Shown piece by piece: positions 50,116-59,017 of a DNA stretch of 64,000 bases. This DNA comes from AP-15 sp963738185 (GTDB lineage Bacteria; Pseudomonadota; Alphaproteobacteria; ATCC43930; CGMCC-115725): assembly GCA_963738185.1 (NCBI GenBank), contig CAVTVA010000003.1, positions 2,976,001-3,040,000 of the forward strand. The letters run 5' to 3'. The position numbers and the translations under genes were made by a program. The notes under the pieces were generated by a model that searched no databases, was not told the DNA's origin, and saw nothing but the letters and a program-made list of their open reading frames with translations. How positions within the stretch are numbered: position 1 is the first letter of the stretch; each line of letters opens with the position of its first letter.

Positions 50116-50789
50116 TGGCTGCCGCCGCCCCCGCCCGCGGCGCCGGACCCGCCGCCGCCACCCGCACCGATCGGTCCGAGGCTGGCTGCGGCCGGCAGCT
50201 GCACCTTGCCGTCGAGATAGGCGTCAACCGCCTGCACCGCGGGCTTGCCGTCCGCTGCCGCCAGGGTGCGGCCGCCGGCGAGATCGGCCGGGCTCGCCAC
50301 CATCAGGCCCAAATTGGTCGCGGTGGCGCAGCCGAAATTGCTGGTCGGCGCGTTGGTAAAGTCGCCGGCGTCTTTCATGCTCCAATTCGGGCAATGCGGC
50401 AGGGTAACGGCGTACCGGCCGACCATCAGCACCGCACGGTCGGGCGGGACCGCGGCAAGCGGGCGGTTGTCGGCGACGATGCCCCAGCGCAACAGCCGGC
50501 GCGAGATCGCGGCGCTGCGGGCGTCGGCCAATGCCGGCGGCCCCGAAGCGGCGATAGCGACGCGGTCGGCGGGGCGGATGCCGCCGGCGGCGACGAGCCG
50601 GTCGAGGCGCGCATCCTCGCCCGCCGAAAGACGGGCCGAGCCCGGAGCAAACGCGAACGCCAGCTCGCTGGCGGCGCCATCGACCCGCAGCCGGGCGGGC
50701 GCCTCGGTTTTGCTGTATTCGGCATTTCCGGGCGCGCAGCCGGCGCACGCCAACAGCGCGGCGGCGATCGGATAGAGATGCTTTCTCAT
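50112..50789 (-). CDS. cpaD: Pilus assembly lipoprotein CpaD
   Basis: The 225-residue product has a lipoprotein signal (LLACAGCAP), a conserved core (PHCPNWSMKDAGDFTNAPTS, NFGCATATNLGLMVASP) and a Gly-rich C-terminus. CpaD is an outer-membrane or periplasmic accessory protein found next to the secretin gene in alphaproteobacterial tad clusters. It overlaps cpaE by 4 nt. Confidence 0.93.
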   Translation of the reverse strand: MRKHLYPIAAALLACAGCAPGNAEYSKTEAPARLRVDGAASELAFAFAPGSARLSAGEDARLDRLVAAGGIRPADRVAIAASGPPALADARSAAISRRLLRWGIVADNRPLAAVPPDRAVLMVGRYAVTLPHCPNWSMKDAGDFTNAPTSNFGCATATNLGLMVASPADLAGGRTLAAADGKPAVQAVDAYLDGKVQLPAAASLGPIGAGGGGGSGAAGGGGGSQ

Positions 50790-50804
50790 AGCCGTGTCGC
50801 CCTC

Positions 50805-52398
50805 TCAATCCAGCCGGAACCCGGCCGGCCCGATCAGCCCGGCGCCGCCATTGTCGAGCGGCCCGCGCGCCGGCGCCGGCAGGCTCTGCCGCCAGGTGTC
50901 GCCCCACAGCACCTGCTGCGCATCGTGCGGCGCCACCAAAGCCGTCGGTCGGGGCAGCCAGCGCCGTCGCCGTCGGACGCACGAGGTAGGGCGTGACGAT
51001 GATGACCAGCTCGGTCTCGCCGTTCTGAAAGCTTGTTCGAGCGGAACAGCGCGCCTAGGATCGGAATGTCGCCGAGCCATGGAACCTTAGAGAGATTTTG
51101 CGAGGTATTGTGCTGTCAGCAGTCCGGCAAGCGCGAAACTTTGACCGCTGGCGAGTTCGACCGTGGTTTCGGCCTGGCGCACGGTGAAGGCCGGGATTCG
51201 GGAACCGTTGCTGACTGGCACCGCGTGGGCGTAATCCAACTCGACTGACCTCGGGCGCTACCTTAAGATGAGATGGTCGGCATCGATAATTGTCGGCGTG
51301 AACGCCAGCTGAACTCCGTATGGCTGAAACTGGACTGTGAGATTGCGGCAGCCTGCTCCAACCAGGATTGAGCCACATCGTACCGGGAACTGCGCCGCCG
51401 GCTAGAAAGCTCGCCGTTTGCCCAGAGACCGCGGTCAGATTGGGCTCGGCGAGCACAGTGATGAGCCCCTCGGTTGCCAGCGCCTAGACCGTGGCCTGCA
51501 ACCGCATTCCTGACGGGGCGGAAACATTCCAGAGTTCAAAATGGTTGTCGCCGGAATGATGCCAGGGCAGTATCGACTGCGTAGTCGGAAATGTACCGGA
51601 TGTGACGTGCGCGGCAGCGCTGTGTTGTTGGTATTAAATGTCACTCCTGTGCCGAGCTTGCTCCAGTCAACGCCGATCTGCTTCAGGATGTTGCGGTCGA
51701 CCTCGGCGATGCGCACGTGCAGATCGACCTGGTTTGGGGTGGCGACGGTGAGGCGGTTGATGACCTTGCTCGCCCTTGACGGCGCCGGTGACGGCATTGG
51801 CCAGGGTGCGCACCTTTTCGGCCTGGCCGGCGCTGGCGACGGCGCCGCTCAGCACCAGGTCCGAAGCGACCTGGGTGACCGAGATCGGCGCGCCCGGCAC
51901 CAGCTGGCGCAGCGACTGGCGCAATTGCGACAGGTCGAGATCGACCCGCACCGGGGCGTTGAGCAGCACCTGGTCATTGGCGTCGACCGCGTAGATCACG
52001 GTCTCGCCCGGCGATTTGGCGCTGATGTAGACGAGGGTCGGCGATTTGATCTGGACATCGGCGATATCGGGGCTGGCGACAAACACCGTGTTGGCCGCCC
52101 GCGGCAGCCGGATCAAGGTGCCCTTGCCGACCTCGAGGCGGATCGGGTGGCCGTTTGCCGGGATTTGCGTCGCCTCGCCGGCATAGGGCGGATCGGGGCG
52201 CGCGGCAGGCGCGGCACTCGGCGGCTGCGGCTCGGCCGCGAGCGCGACGGCGGCGAGCCCCAGCCAGATCAACGCCGCGGCCAGGCTGGAACAAGAGAGA
52301 CCGGCGCGCGGCAGACCGGCGCGAAACGGGCCAGAGCGAAATGGGCCGCAGCGAAAGAAACTGGAGCGAGCTAGACCGGAGCGAGGCAACGGGAACAT
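50805..52398 (-). pseudogene. cpaC: Tad pilus secretin CpaC/RcpA, broken by multiple frameshifts and a stop
   Basis: The N-terminal part is in frame from 52398 to about 51774 (KSPTLVYISAKSPGETVIYA and a BON-like region). After that the family sequence is scattered over all three frames: VDLHVRIAEVDRNILKQIGV, then LAEPNLTAVSGQTASFLAGG, then AETTVELASGQSFALAGLL, then VPWLGDIPILGALFRSN, then ETELVIIVTPYLVRPT, then the C-terminus at 50805. An in-frame TAG at 51484-51486 interrupts QATV-ALATEGL. At least six indels are needed to restore it. The encoded order and length are those of a normal secretin, so it is either a recent pseudogene or a stretch of poor sequence. The neighbouring tad genes are intact. 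Confidence 0.85.
52291..52395 (-). repeat. 15-bp tandem repeat at the cpaC start
   Basis: Seven imperfect 15-bp units run from 52291 to 52395; six begin with GCG(A), for example gcgaaacgggccaga, gcgaaatgggccgca and gcgagctagaccgga. In the cpaC frame they encode R-S/A/C-G/S-x-x pentapeptides directly before the signal-peptide hydrophobic core. This is unusual for a secretin leader and could mean that the real start is downstream. Confidence 0.8.
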
Positions 52399-53324
52399 CA
52401 GGAACCTCGAGGCGCAGATGGCGACGAGACAGATGTACCGTTGTTGCCGTTACCGCGCAATATGGTTACTAAACCATCGCTAGAGTTTTGCCCGCTGCCC
52501 AACCGCTTGGGCAGCAGCTGGCTGACGTCGCTGTCGAGGGTGAAGTCGCGCCGGCGAGCATCGTCGGGGGGATCGGCCGGGGGATCGTCGCCGGGGTCGG
52601 CCGCAGCGACGAGCGGTTTGGCGCCGTTTGGCGCCGCGAGGCTGCGCAGGCTGAGCGACAATTTGCCGATGTCGGCGGCGACGGCGACGATTTCGCATTC
52701 CTTGGGCGTCACCTCAAAGGTCACGGTGCGCGCCAGCATCGCCACCCCATCCTTGCTGTCGAGACGCTGATCGATCGCGATCACGCGCACATCGCGCAGC
52801 ACGGTTTCCGCCGCCTTGTGCTGATAGCCGTTGCCGCCGCCGCCCATTTGCGGCACCGGCAGGGTGACCAGCATGTCCACCCGGTCGCCGGGCATGACAA
52901 AGCCCGAGACGTCGGCGGTCACATCGACAGGGACCGAGACCGCGCGCATCCCCGGGTGCAGCACGGCGGCGAGAAAGCCGCGGTCGCCGGGGGCGACGAT
53001 CTTGGCCCTGATGATCGGCTCGCCGGCCGCGAACGGCGCGCGCGCCACCGCGCCGGCGAGCGATTTTTCCACCGCTGAGCCGGCGACCACATAGTCGCTG
53101 CTGATCGCGGCCGCCGGCCAGGGCCGCGCCACGAGGTCGGCCGGCTTCAGAATCTGGCCGCGGGCGATCGCGGCGCGGGCGACCAGGATCGACTTTTGCG
53201 GCGGCGGCGGGGGCGGGGCCGCGGCGACCACCGGTCGCTGCGCCAGCCACGAGCGCATCAGCATCGCGGTGCCGCCGGCGAGCAGCAAGGCGATCGCGAA
53301 CAGGAAGAGGGTGCGGCCGCGCAT
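52398..53324 (-). CDS. cpaB: Flp pilus assembly protein CpaB/RcpC
   Basis: The 308-residue product has an N-terminal membrane anchor (LFLFAIALLLAGGTAM), a Pro-rich linker and a SAF/beta-clip domain (VARAAIARGQILKPADL). PGMRAVSVPVDVTADVSGF and PGDRVDMLVTL follow, typical of CpaB. It lies between the prepilin peptidase and the secretin gene; its stop overlaps the annotated cpaC start (TGATG). Confidence 0.93.
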   Translation of the reverse strand: MRGRTLFLFAIALLLAGGTAMLMRSWLAQRPVVAAAPPPPPPQKSILVARAAIARGQILKPADLVARPWPAAAISSDYVVAGSAVEKSLAGAVARAPFAAGEPIIRAKIVAPGDRGFLAAVLHPGMRAVSVPVDVTADVSGFVMPGDRVDMLVTLPVPQMGGGGNGYQHKAAETVLRDVRVIAIDQRLDSKDGVAMLARTVTFEVTPKECEIVAVAADIGKLSLSLRSLAAPNGAKPLVAAADPGDDPPADPPDDARRRDFTLDSDVSQLLPKRLGSGQNSSDGLVTILRGNGNNGTSVSSPSAPRGS

Positions 53325-53334
53325 GACCCGTCTC

Positions 53335-53844
53335 TCAGCCGAGTTGCGGCGCGAGGGTGACGAGCAGCGCCGCGGCGGCGATCGCCACCCCATACGGCAC
53401 CGGCGCCCCGCTGCCGGTGCCGGCAACCGCCTCGCCGGAGTTTGGAGCGCTGCCGCGCCAAGCCCCGACCCACGCGCCGAGCGGGGTCAGGCAGGCGACC
53501 GCCAGCACCCCGCCAATCAGCGCGGTCAGGAGCAGCAGCAGCACCACCCGGTCGGGGCCGGCCCATAAGGCCGCGACGGATAAGAGCTTGACATCGCCGC
53601 CGCCGATCAGGCCGCGGGCAAAAACCACGGCGCCGGCGAGAAAGATCGCGGCGGCGCAGGCCACGGCGATAAGCCCGGCGGCCAGGCTCGCTTCGGCGCC
53701 GGTCGCGAAGCTGAGCGGCCACAGCGCGCACAGCGCCAGGACCAGCGGGTTGGGGACCACCAACCGGCGAACATCCTCGACCGCGGCCGCCGCCATCAAC
53801 CCGACAAAGCCGAAAAGCGCGATCAGGTGCAGGCCGGGGGCCAT
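53335..53844 (-). CDS. cpaA: Prepilin peptidase CpaA/TadV
   Basis: The 169-residue polytopic membrane protein is a small A24 aspartic peptidase. The first catalytic Asp is in AVEDVRRLVVPN and the second in the GGGDVKLLS motif, as in TadV/CpaA. It cleaves and prepares Flp prepilin. No flp pilin gene is seen beside it. Its ATG overlaps the stop of a 44-residue upstream frame. Confidence 0.94.
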   Translation of the reverse strand: MAPGLHLIALFGFVGLMAAAAVEDVRRLVVPNPLVLALCALWPLSFATGAEASLAAGLIAVACAAAIFLAGAVVFARGLIGGGDVKLLSVAALWAGPDRVVLLLLLTALIGGVLAVACLTPLGAWVGAWRGSAPNSGEAVAGTGSGAPVPYGVAIAAAALLVTLAPQLG

Positions 53845-53978
53845 CAGGCGCAGAGGCCCGTGACGTGCGGCCGGGCTTCCCGCATATCGACGTCGAGCGG
53901 GCCGATCGCAGCAGATTTGGCGGCGGCGAGCATGGTGACGATGGCGGATCGGGGCGAAGGCTCCAGCTGGCGGGCCAT
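53844..53978 (-). CDS. 44-residue open frame coupled to cpaA, unknown
   Basis: The frame starts at ATG 53978 with a GGAG site 6 bases upstream and ends TGATG over the cpaA start, so it could be a leader peptide or small gene. It has no membrane segment and does not resemble Flp pilin. The contents (ARQLEPSPRSAIVTMLAAAK) match no family I know. Confidence 0.35.
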   Translation of the reverse strand: MARQLEPSPRSAIVTMLAAAKSAAIGPLDVDMREARPHVTGLCA

Positions 53979-54323
53979 AACGGGCTCCAGGACGAGGATC
54001 AGTGGGCTCGCATCTTCGAGCCGATTGCCTAAGGAGGGATTAACCCCGGACCGATCCGGCGAGCGCGATCGCCCAACGGGGGCTCGATCGCCCGATACGG
54101 CAATCTGATAGAGGGCCTGGGGCGGCGTTATTCCGGGTCTTGCGGGCTCGGCTGGCCGGTCGGCGCCGGCTGCCGGGAAACGCGCCCGGCAGCGGCGCGG
54201 GGCAGCATTGCGGCGGGCCGCTTGATTTCGCGGCGTCTTCTGCGGATCAGTGCGCCCCGCGCCGCCGGTCGAGAGCCCGGCCCAGCCGGACCCACGATCC
54301 CCACCGACAAAGCGATCGCGCCG
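53979..54323. other. Divergent region between the tad cluster and the MFS gene
   Basis: This 345-bp stretch should carry the promoter of the cpaA-to-tadC operon and of the MFS gene. No flp pilin, no tadE/F-like gene and no clear promoter boxes were seen in it. Confidence 0.5.
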
Positions 54324-55643
54324 ATGAACAGACTGCGCAGACCGGAGCCCGACGACGGCGGATCGCCGGCGCTGGCCGCGCCCGATGCCGCGCGCCGGGG
54401 GGCGCGCTCCGACTGGCTGCTGCTCGGCGGCGCCTTTACCGCCTTCACGGTCAGCGCCGGGTTGATGCAGTCCTATACGATCTTCCTGGTCGCCTTTGTT
54501 CAGGATTTCGCGTGGAGCCGGGCGGAGACCTCGCTCGCCTATTCGGTGTCGCAGCTGGTCGCCGGCGCGAGCTCGCCGCTGGTCGGGACCTTGGTCGACC
54601 GGCTGGGGCCGCTGCGCCTCTTGCTGCTCGGCGGCGGCCTCTTGATCGGCGGGCTGCTCGGTTGCGCGCATGTCGGCTCGCTGTGGCAGATCGTCCTGTC
54701 CTACGGGGTAGTCATGACCATCGGCGCCAATTGCCTAGGCCTGGTGGTGTTTGTGCCGATTTTGTCGCGACGGTTTGTGCGCCGGCGCGGGATGGCGATC
54801 TCGGTCGTTCAATCGGCCAACGGCTTTGCCCGCGCCTGGTCGGCGCCGGCGGCGCAATTGCTGATCTCGGCGATCGGCTGGCGCGAGACCTATCTCGCCG
54901 AAGCCGGCTTTATGGGCGCGATGCTGCTGCCGTTGGCGCTGGTGTTCCGCCGCACCGCCGGCCCCATCGCTGCCTCATTACCGCCCCGCCCCGGCCCGAC
55001 CATCGAGACAGCGCCGCTCCCGGCCGCATTGCCAGCGCCGGGCTGGACCTTGGCCGAAGCGGTGCGCACACCGCATTTCTGGCTGTTGTTCGCGGTCTAT
55101 CTGTTTACCGGGCTCGGCAGCTTTCTGGTTTCGCTGCACCAGCTGGCCTTTGCGGTCGATCGCGGCTTTGACAAGCTTTACGCCGCCGAGGTGCTGGGGC
55201 TGGGCAGCTTCCTGGCGATCGGCGGCACGATCTTCACTGGCACCATCTCCGACCATATCGGGCGCGAGCTGGCGGCGATCCTGGCCTATGTCGTCTCGAT
55301 CCTCGGCGTCGTCTGCGCCCTCTTTATCACCGGGCCGCAGCAGAGCTGGCTCCTGTGGCTGTTCGCATGCCTATTCGGGCTGACCTGGGGGGCGCGCGGG
55401 CCGGCGATCACGGCCAAGACCGCCGACCTCTTTCCCGGCCGCCAGCTCGGCACGATCCTCGGCGTGATCACGATCGGCAGCGGCATCGGCTCGGCCGCGG
55501 GCTCCTGGGCTGCCGGATGGATCTTCGATCTCTCCGGCAGCTACGAGCTGGCCTTCAGCCTGTCGATCGCGTCCTACGCTTGCGGCTGCATCGCGTTCTG
55601 GGCATTGCGCCGGCCCCCGGCGCGGCGGCGGGCCCTGGCCTAG
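54324..55643 (+). CDS. Major facilitator superfamily transporter (OFA-like)
   Basis: The 439-residue protein has 12 predicted helices, the MFS loop motif DRLGPLRLLLLGG between helices 2 and 3 and its repeat DHIGRELAAIL in the second half. The helix pattern (GLMQSYTIFLVAFVQDFAW) resembles the oxalate/formate antiporter and monocarboxylate groups. The cargo is unknown. The start at 54324 leaves a 28-residue cytosolic N-terminus. Its 3' end overlaps the convergent alcohol dehydrogenase gene by 4 bp at a shared CTAG. Confidence 0.85.
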   Translation: MNRLRRPEPDDGGSPALAAPDAARRGARSDWLLLGGAFTAFTVSAGLMQSYTIFLVAFVQDFAWSRAETSLAYSVSQLVAGASSPLVGTLVDRLGPLRLLLLGGGLLIGGLLGCAHVGSLWQIVLSYGVVMTIGANCLGLVVFVPILSRRFVRRRGMAISVVQSANGFARAWSAPAAQLLISAIGWRETYLAEAGFMGAMLLPLALVFRRTAGPIAASLPPRPGPTIETAPLPAALPAPGWTLAEAVRTPHFWLLFAVYLFTGLGSFLVSLHQLAFAVDRGFDKLYAAEVLGLGSFLAIGGTIFTGTISDHIGRELAAILAYVVSILGVVCALFITGPQQSWLLWLFACLFGLTWGARGPAITAKTADLFPGRQLGTILGVITIGSGIGSAAGSWAAGWIFDLSGSYELAFSLSIASYACGCIAFWALRRPPARRRALA

Positions 55644-56731
55644 ACCGCGGCGAAATCGATCAGCTGGCGCACCGGGGCGCCCGATTTGAGCGCGGCAAAA
55701 CCTTCATTGATTTGATCGAGCCGGAGCTTGCCGGAGATCAGGTGGTCGAGCTTCAGGCGGCCCTGGCGCCACAATGACAAGAGCCGCGGCATGTCGACCC
55801 GGAAGCGGTTGCCGCCCATCGAGGTGCCCTGCAATTTGCGGTCGCGCAGAAAATCATAGCCGTGCAATTCGATTTTCACGCCGAGCGGCACCATGCCGAT
55901 GATCGTCGCCGTGCCGCCGCCGCGCAGCATCTGAAAAGCCTGCTCGGCCGTTGTCTTGGTGCCGAGCGCCTCGAACGAATAATGCACGCCGCCGCCGGTC
56001 ATGTCCCGGATCGCCTTGACCGGGTCGGCGTTGCTGGCGTTCAAGGTGTCGGTGGCGCCGAGCGTTTTGGCGAGCTCGAGCTTCGCGGGCACCGTGTCGA
56101 TCGCGATGATGCGCTCGGCCCCGGCGAGGGCGGCGCCATTGACCGCCGACAACCCGACCCCGCCGCAGCCGATCACCGCTACGGTCGAGCCCGGCTCGAC
56201 CTTGGCCGCGTTGAACACCGCGCCGACCCCGGTCATCACGCCGCAGCCGACCAGGGCCGCGCGATCAAGCGGAATATCAGGGTCGATCTTCACGATCGCG
56301 TTTTCGTGCACCAGCATCTGCTCGGCAAAGGACGACAGGTTCAGAAACTGGTTCATCAGCTGACCGCCCCGCCAGGAGAGGCGGCGCGACACTCCGGGCG
56401 GCAATTTGACCTCGGTATTTTCGCACAAATTCGGGTGCCCGGTGACGCATTGCGGACAGGTGCCGCAGAACACCGAGAGGCAGGTGATCACATGGTCGCC
56501 GGGCTTGACATAGGTGACGCCGTCGCCGACCGCCTCGACGATGCCGGCCGATTCATGTCCCAGCACGCACGGGGTCGGATGCGGATAGAGGCCCTCGATA
56601 AAATGCAGGTCGCTGTGGCACAGCCCGGCAAAGGCGGTGCGGATCAGCACCTCGCGGCTTCCAGGCTTGGTCAGCGCCACCTCTTCAATGGTCAGCGGCT
56701 GGTTCGCGGCATGGAGCACGGCGGCTTTCAT
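55640..56731 (-). CDS. Zinc-dependent alcohol dehydrogenase (class III/NDMA-type group)
   Basis: The 363-residue protein has catalytic zinc ligands (GLCHSDLHF, GHESAGIVEAVG), the four-cysteine structural zinc lobe (CGTCPQCVTGHPNLC) and the NAD fold VIGCGGVGLSAVNGA. The GCGVMTGVGAVFNAAKV stretch is typical of the glutathione/NDMA-dependent formaldehyde dehydrogenase group, but substrate preference cannot be told. The start at 56731 begins at the usual MKAAVL. Confidence 0.88.
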   Translation of the reverse strand: MKAAVLHAANQPLTIEEVALTKPGSREVLIRTAFAGLCHSDLHFIEGLYPHPTPCVLGHESAGIVEAVGDGVTYVKPGDHVITCLSVFCGTCPQCVTGHPNLCENTEVKLPPGVSRRLSWRGGQLMNQFLNLSSFAEQMLVHENAIVKIDPDIPLDRAALVGCGVMTGVGAVFNAAKVEPGSTVAVIGCGGVGLSAVNGAALAGAERIIAIDTVPAKLELAKTLGATDTLNASNADPVKAIRDMTGGGVHYSFEALGTKTTAEQAFQMLRGGGTATIIGMVPLGVKIELHGYDFLRDRKLQGTSMGGNRFRVDMPRLLSLWRQGRLKLDHLISGKLRLDQINEGFAALKSGAPVRQLIDFAAV

Positions 56732-56752
56732 CGGATGTCTCCTAGCCTGACC

Positions 56753-56832
56753 CGTCATTCCCGCGAAAGCGGGAACCCAGTGCCAGCGGCACGTCGGTTG
56801 TTCTGGACCCCCGCTTTTGCGGGGGTGACGAG
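56753..56832. repeat. Dispersed inverted repeat (gtcattcccgcgaaagcggga type)
   Basis: GTCATTCCCGCGAAAGCGGG and CCCCGCTTTTGCGGGGGTGAC are two palindromic halves in inverted orientation, about 80 bp in all, between the alcohol dehydrogenase and the lactonase gene. This repeat type is widespread in proteobacterial intergenic regions. Confidence 0.8.
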
Positions 56833-56861
56833 TAGAGTTCAGTTTCCTAAAATTCGCGGCA

Positions 56862-57776
56862 TCAAGCCATGAAGTTGAGCCGCAGGCCGGGCTCGGGCCA
56901 GTCCATCTGCGCGAGCTGGCCGGTGCCCGAGAGGGTGATAAAGGCGGTCTTCATGTCGGCGCCGCCAAAGCAGATATTGGTCGGGTATACGTCGGGCATC
57001 TTGACCTGGCGCACCACCCGCCCGTCCGGCGCGATGACCGTGATGTGCCCGGTGATCAGGGTGGCGACGCAGATATTGCCCGACGCCTCGACCGCGAGGC
57101 TGTCGAAGCGCTGAAACCCCGGCAATCCGCAGACGAGCCGCCCGCCATAAGGGGCCGGGAACGGCTCGCTGCGCAGCACGCCGGGCGAGACGATATCGAA
57201 AGCGAAGAGCCGCGAGCTTTCGGTGTCTGCGACATAGACGGTCTTCTCGTCGGGCGACAGGCCGATGCCGTTGGGCGTCAGCATCGGATAGGCCAGCTCG
57301 ACGAGCTTCGACCCGTCGGGCAGCGCGTAATAGAGCCCGCCATGGTCGCGCTGCTGCGCGTACCTTTTTCCCAAATCGGTAAAATAGAAGCCTCCCTGGC
57401 GGTCGAACACGATGTCGTTCGGCGCCGACAATTTGTGCCCGTTGCATTCGCTGTAGAGCACGCGCGTGTCGCCGCTCCTCGGATCGATCCGCTGGATCGT
57501 GCCGGTTTTGTAGTCCTTAGCCGGACCCGTCGATAGGAACCCGCCCTGCGCGTATTCGTTGCCGCCATTGTTGCAGACATAGAGCGCGCCATCGGGGCCG
57601 AGCGCCAGACCATTGGGGCCGCCGCCGGCATTGCCTACTGGCGATTTGCCGCCGCCGGGGGCGATGCGGGTGACGGCAGCGCCGGCGATCTCGCCGAGGA
57701 TGACCGAGCCGTCGGCCATCGCCACCGGACCTTCCGGAAACCGCAAACCGTCGGCGATTACACGTATTTCGGCCAT
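56862..57776 (-). CDS. SMP-30/gluconolactonase family lactonase
   Basis: The 304-residue six-bladed beta-propeller has the metal-binding Glu in RFPEGPVAM, GGGPNGLALGPDGALYVCNNGG, SAPNDIVFDRQGGFYFTD and the active-site Asp region YVADTESSRLFAFD. Such enzymes hydrolyse sugar lactones or related esters with a divalent metal. It is transcribed toward the alcohol dehydrogenase, suggesting a small catabolic unit, but no sugar dehydrogenase is nearby. Confidence 0.87.
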   Translation of the reverse strand: MAEIRVIADGLRFPEGPVAMADGSVILGEIAGAAVTRIAPGGGKSPVGNAGGGPNGLALGPDGALYVCNNGGNEYAQGGFLSTGPAKDYKTGTIQRIDPRSGDTRVLYSECNGHKLSAPNDIVFDRQGGFYFTDLGKRYAQQRDHGGLYYALPDGSKLVELAYPMLTPNGIGLSPDEKTVYVADTESSRLFAFDIVSPGVLRSEPFPAPYGGRLVCGLPGFQRFDSLAVEASGNICVATLITGHITVIAPDGRVVRQVKMPDVYPTNICFGGADMKTAFITLSGTGQLAQMDWPEPGLRLNFMA

Positions 57777-57948
57777 GCTGCGCTCCTCTCCGCGGGCTCA
57801 TCGGCATTGGGCGGCGTCGATTGTGTCGCCCGCCAGCGGCCGGCGTCAAGCGGCGGCGGCCTTGGCGATGACGCTCTCGGCGACAACGCTCTCGGCCGTG
57901 GCGCGGTTCGCCGTTGACAGATGGGCGCCGACACCGTTAGCTGCCGCC

Positions 57949-57998
57949 GGGCGATGGGGTTCGCCCTGTAACCGCCCCGATGGCTGATGACCCCTGAC
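57949..57998 (+). promoter_or_regulatory. Fluoride (crcB) riboswitch aptamer upstream of the hyf-like operon
   Basis: The aptamer starts with GGGCGATGGGGTTCGCCC (P1 GGGCG/CGCCC), continues TGTAACC, then a short GCC/GGC hairpin and the signature GGCTGATGACCCCTGAC. The loop GGGGT can pair with ACCCC as the pseudoknot, as in the known fluoride aptamer. Every conserved block of the crcB motif is present in order. It lies 72 bp before the first gene of the operon. Confidence 0.9.
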
Positions 57999-58025
57999 GC
58001 GATCTCCGATGGATCGGGAGGGGTC
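57989..58025 (+). promoter_or_regulatory. Switch hairpin of the fluoride riboswitch
   Basis: GACCCCT (57989-57995), which includes the 3' pseudoknot strand, can instead pair with AGGGGTC (58019-58025), enclosing a CGATC/GATCG inner stem. The two folds exclude each other, as expected for an expression platform. No T run follows, so control may be by rho-dependent or translational means. Confidence 0.65.
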
Positions 58026-58070
58026 GATGGCGCGATCAAGGCAATCCTGCGGCCGTAAGCGCGGCGCCAC

Positions 58071-59015
58071 ATGAGCGCGCGCGACATCCTGCTGCAGGTC
58101 GCGCAGGTGGCTTCGGTGCTCGCCTTCGCTCCGCTGCTGCAGGGCGCCATACTGAAACTCGAGGAGCGGGTGCAGCGGGCCCAGGGCCCGGGGCTGTTTC
58201 AGCCCTATCGCGATCTGTGGAAGCTGTTTCACAAAGAGATTGTGGTGCCGCAGACGGCGTCCTGGATTTATTGGGCGGCGCCGGTGGTCGCCTTTACCGC
58301 GATGCTGACGGTGCCGATGCTGATCCCGGTGCTGACCGATTTTCCGCTGCCTCTGTCCGACATGGGCGACATCCTGGGCGGCGGCCTGATCCTGACCTTG
58401 GGCTCGTTCATGATCGTGCTCGCCGGGCTCGACAGCGGCAGCGCCTATGGCGGCATCGGCTCAAGCCGCGCCGTCATGGTGGCGATCCTGGCCGAGCCGA
58501 CCCTGATCCTGGTGTTTGTCGGCATCACCTTGTTGGCCAAGTCGATGATCCCGTTTGTCGTCAACCATCTGTTGGTCGGCAGCGCCGCCATCTATTGGGG
58601 CCCGGCGCATCTCTTCCTGGTGGCCGCGTTCTTTATCTTGATCCTGGTCGAGACCGACCGGCTGCCGATCCATTCGAGCACGCATATCGAAGTCTACATG
58701 ATCGAAGAGGCCCGCATTCTCGAATATTCTGGGCCGCTGCTGGCGCTGCTCAAATGGTCGTCGATGATGAAGCAGTTCATCCTATACACGATTTTCTGCA
58801 ATGTCCTGGTCCTGCCCTGGGGGTTGTCGCATCTGGGCAGCGCGCTTGGCGCCGCCGGGGCGCTGGCCGCGGACCTCGGCAAGTTCCTGCTGGTGGGCCT
58901 GGTGGTCGTCTTGGTCGAGACCGCGCAATCGCGGCTGCGCTTCTATCGCTACCAGGAGCCGCTCGCCGCCTCGTTCCTGCTCGCCGTGCTGGCGATCATC
59001 GGGACGCAGCTCTAG
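58071..59015 (+). CDS. HyfC/NuoH-like membrane subunit of an Ehr-type complex
   Basis: The 314-residue protein has about eight helices and NuoH/HyfC landmarks: GAILKLEERVQRAQGPGLFQPYRDLWKLFHKE near the start (conserved acid/Arg loop, shown shortened as GPGLFQPYRDLWKLF) and FFILILVETDRLPIHSSTHIEVY. This subunit joins the peripheral arm to the proton channel in complex I and group 4 hydrogenases. It is the first gene after the fluoride riboswitch. No strong ribosome site is visible. Confidence 0.88.
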   Translation: MSARDILLQVAQVASVLAFAPLLQGAILKLEERVQRAQGPGLFQPYRDLWKLFHKEIVVPQTASWIYWAAPVVAFTAMLTVPMLIPVLTDFPLPLSDMGDILGGGLILTLGSFMIVLAGLDSGSAYGGIGSSRAVMVAILAEPTLILVFVGITLLAKSMIPFVVNHLLVGSAAIYWGPAHLFLVAAFFILILVETDRLPIHSSTHIEVYMIEEARILEYSGPLLALLKWSSMMKQFILYTIFCNVLVLPWGLSHLGSALGAAGALAADLGKFLLVGLVVVLVETAQSRLRFYRYQEPLAASFLLAVLAIIGTQL

Positions 59016-59017
59016 CC

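Noticed and set aside
53979..54323. Expected Flp pilin gene beside cpaA
   Set aside because: No short frame with the pilin cleavage and hydrophobic motif was found on either strand, so none is reported.
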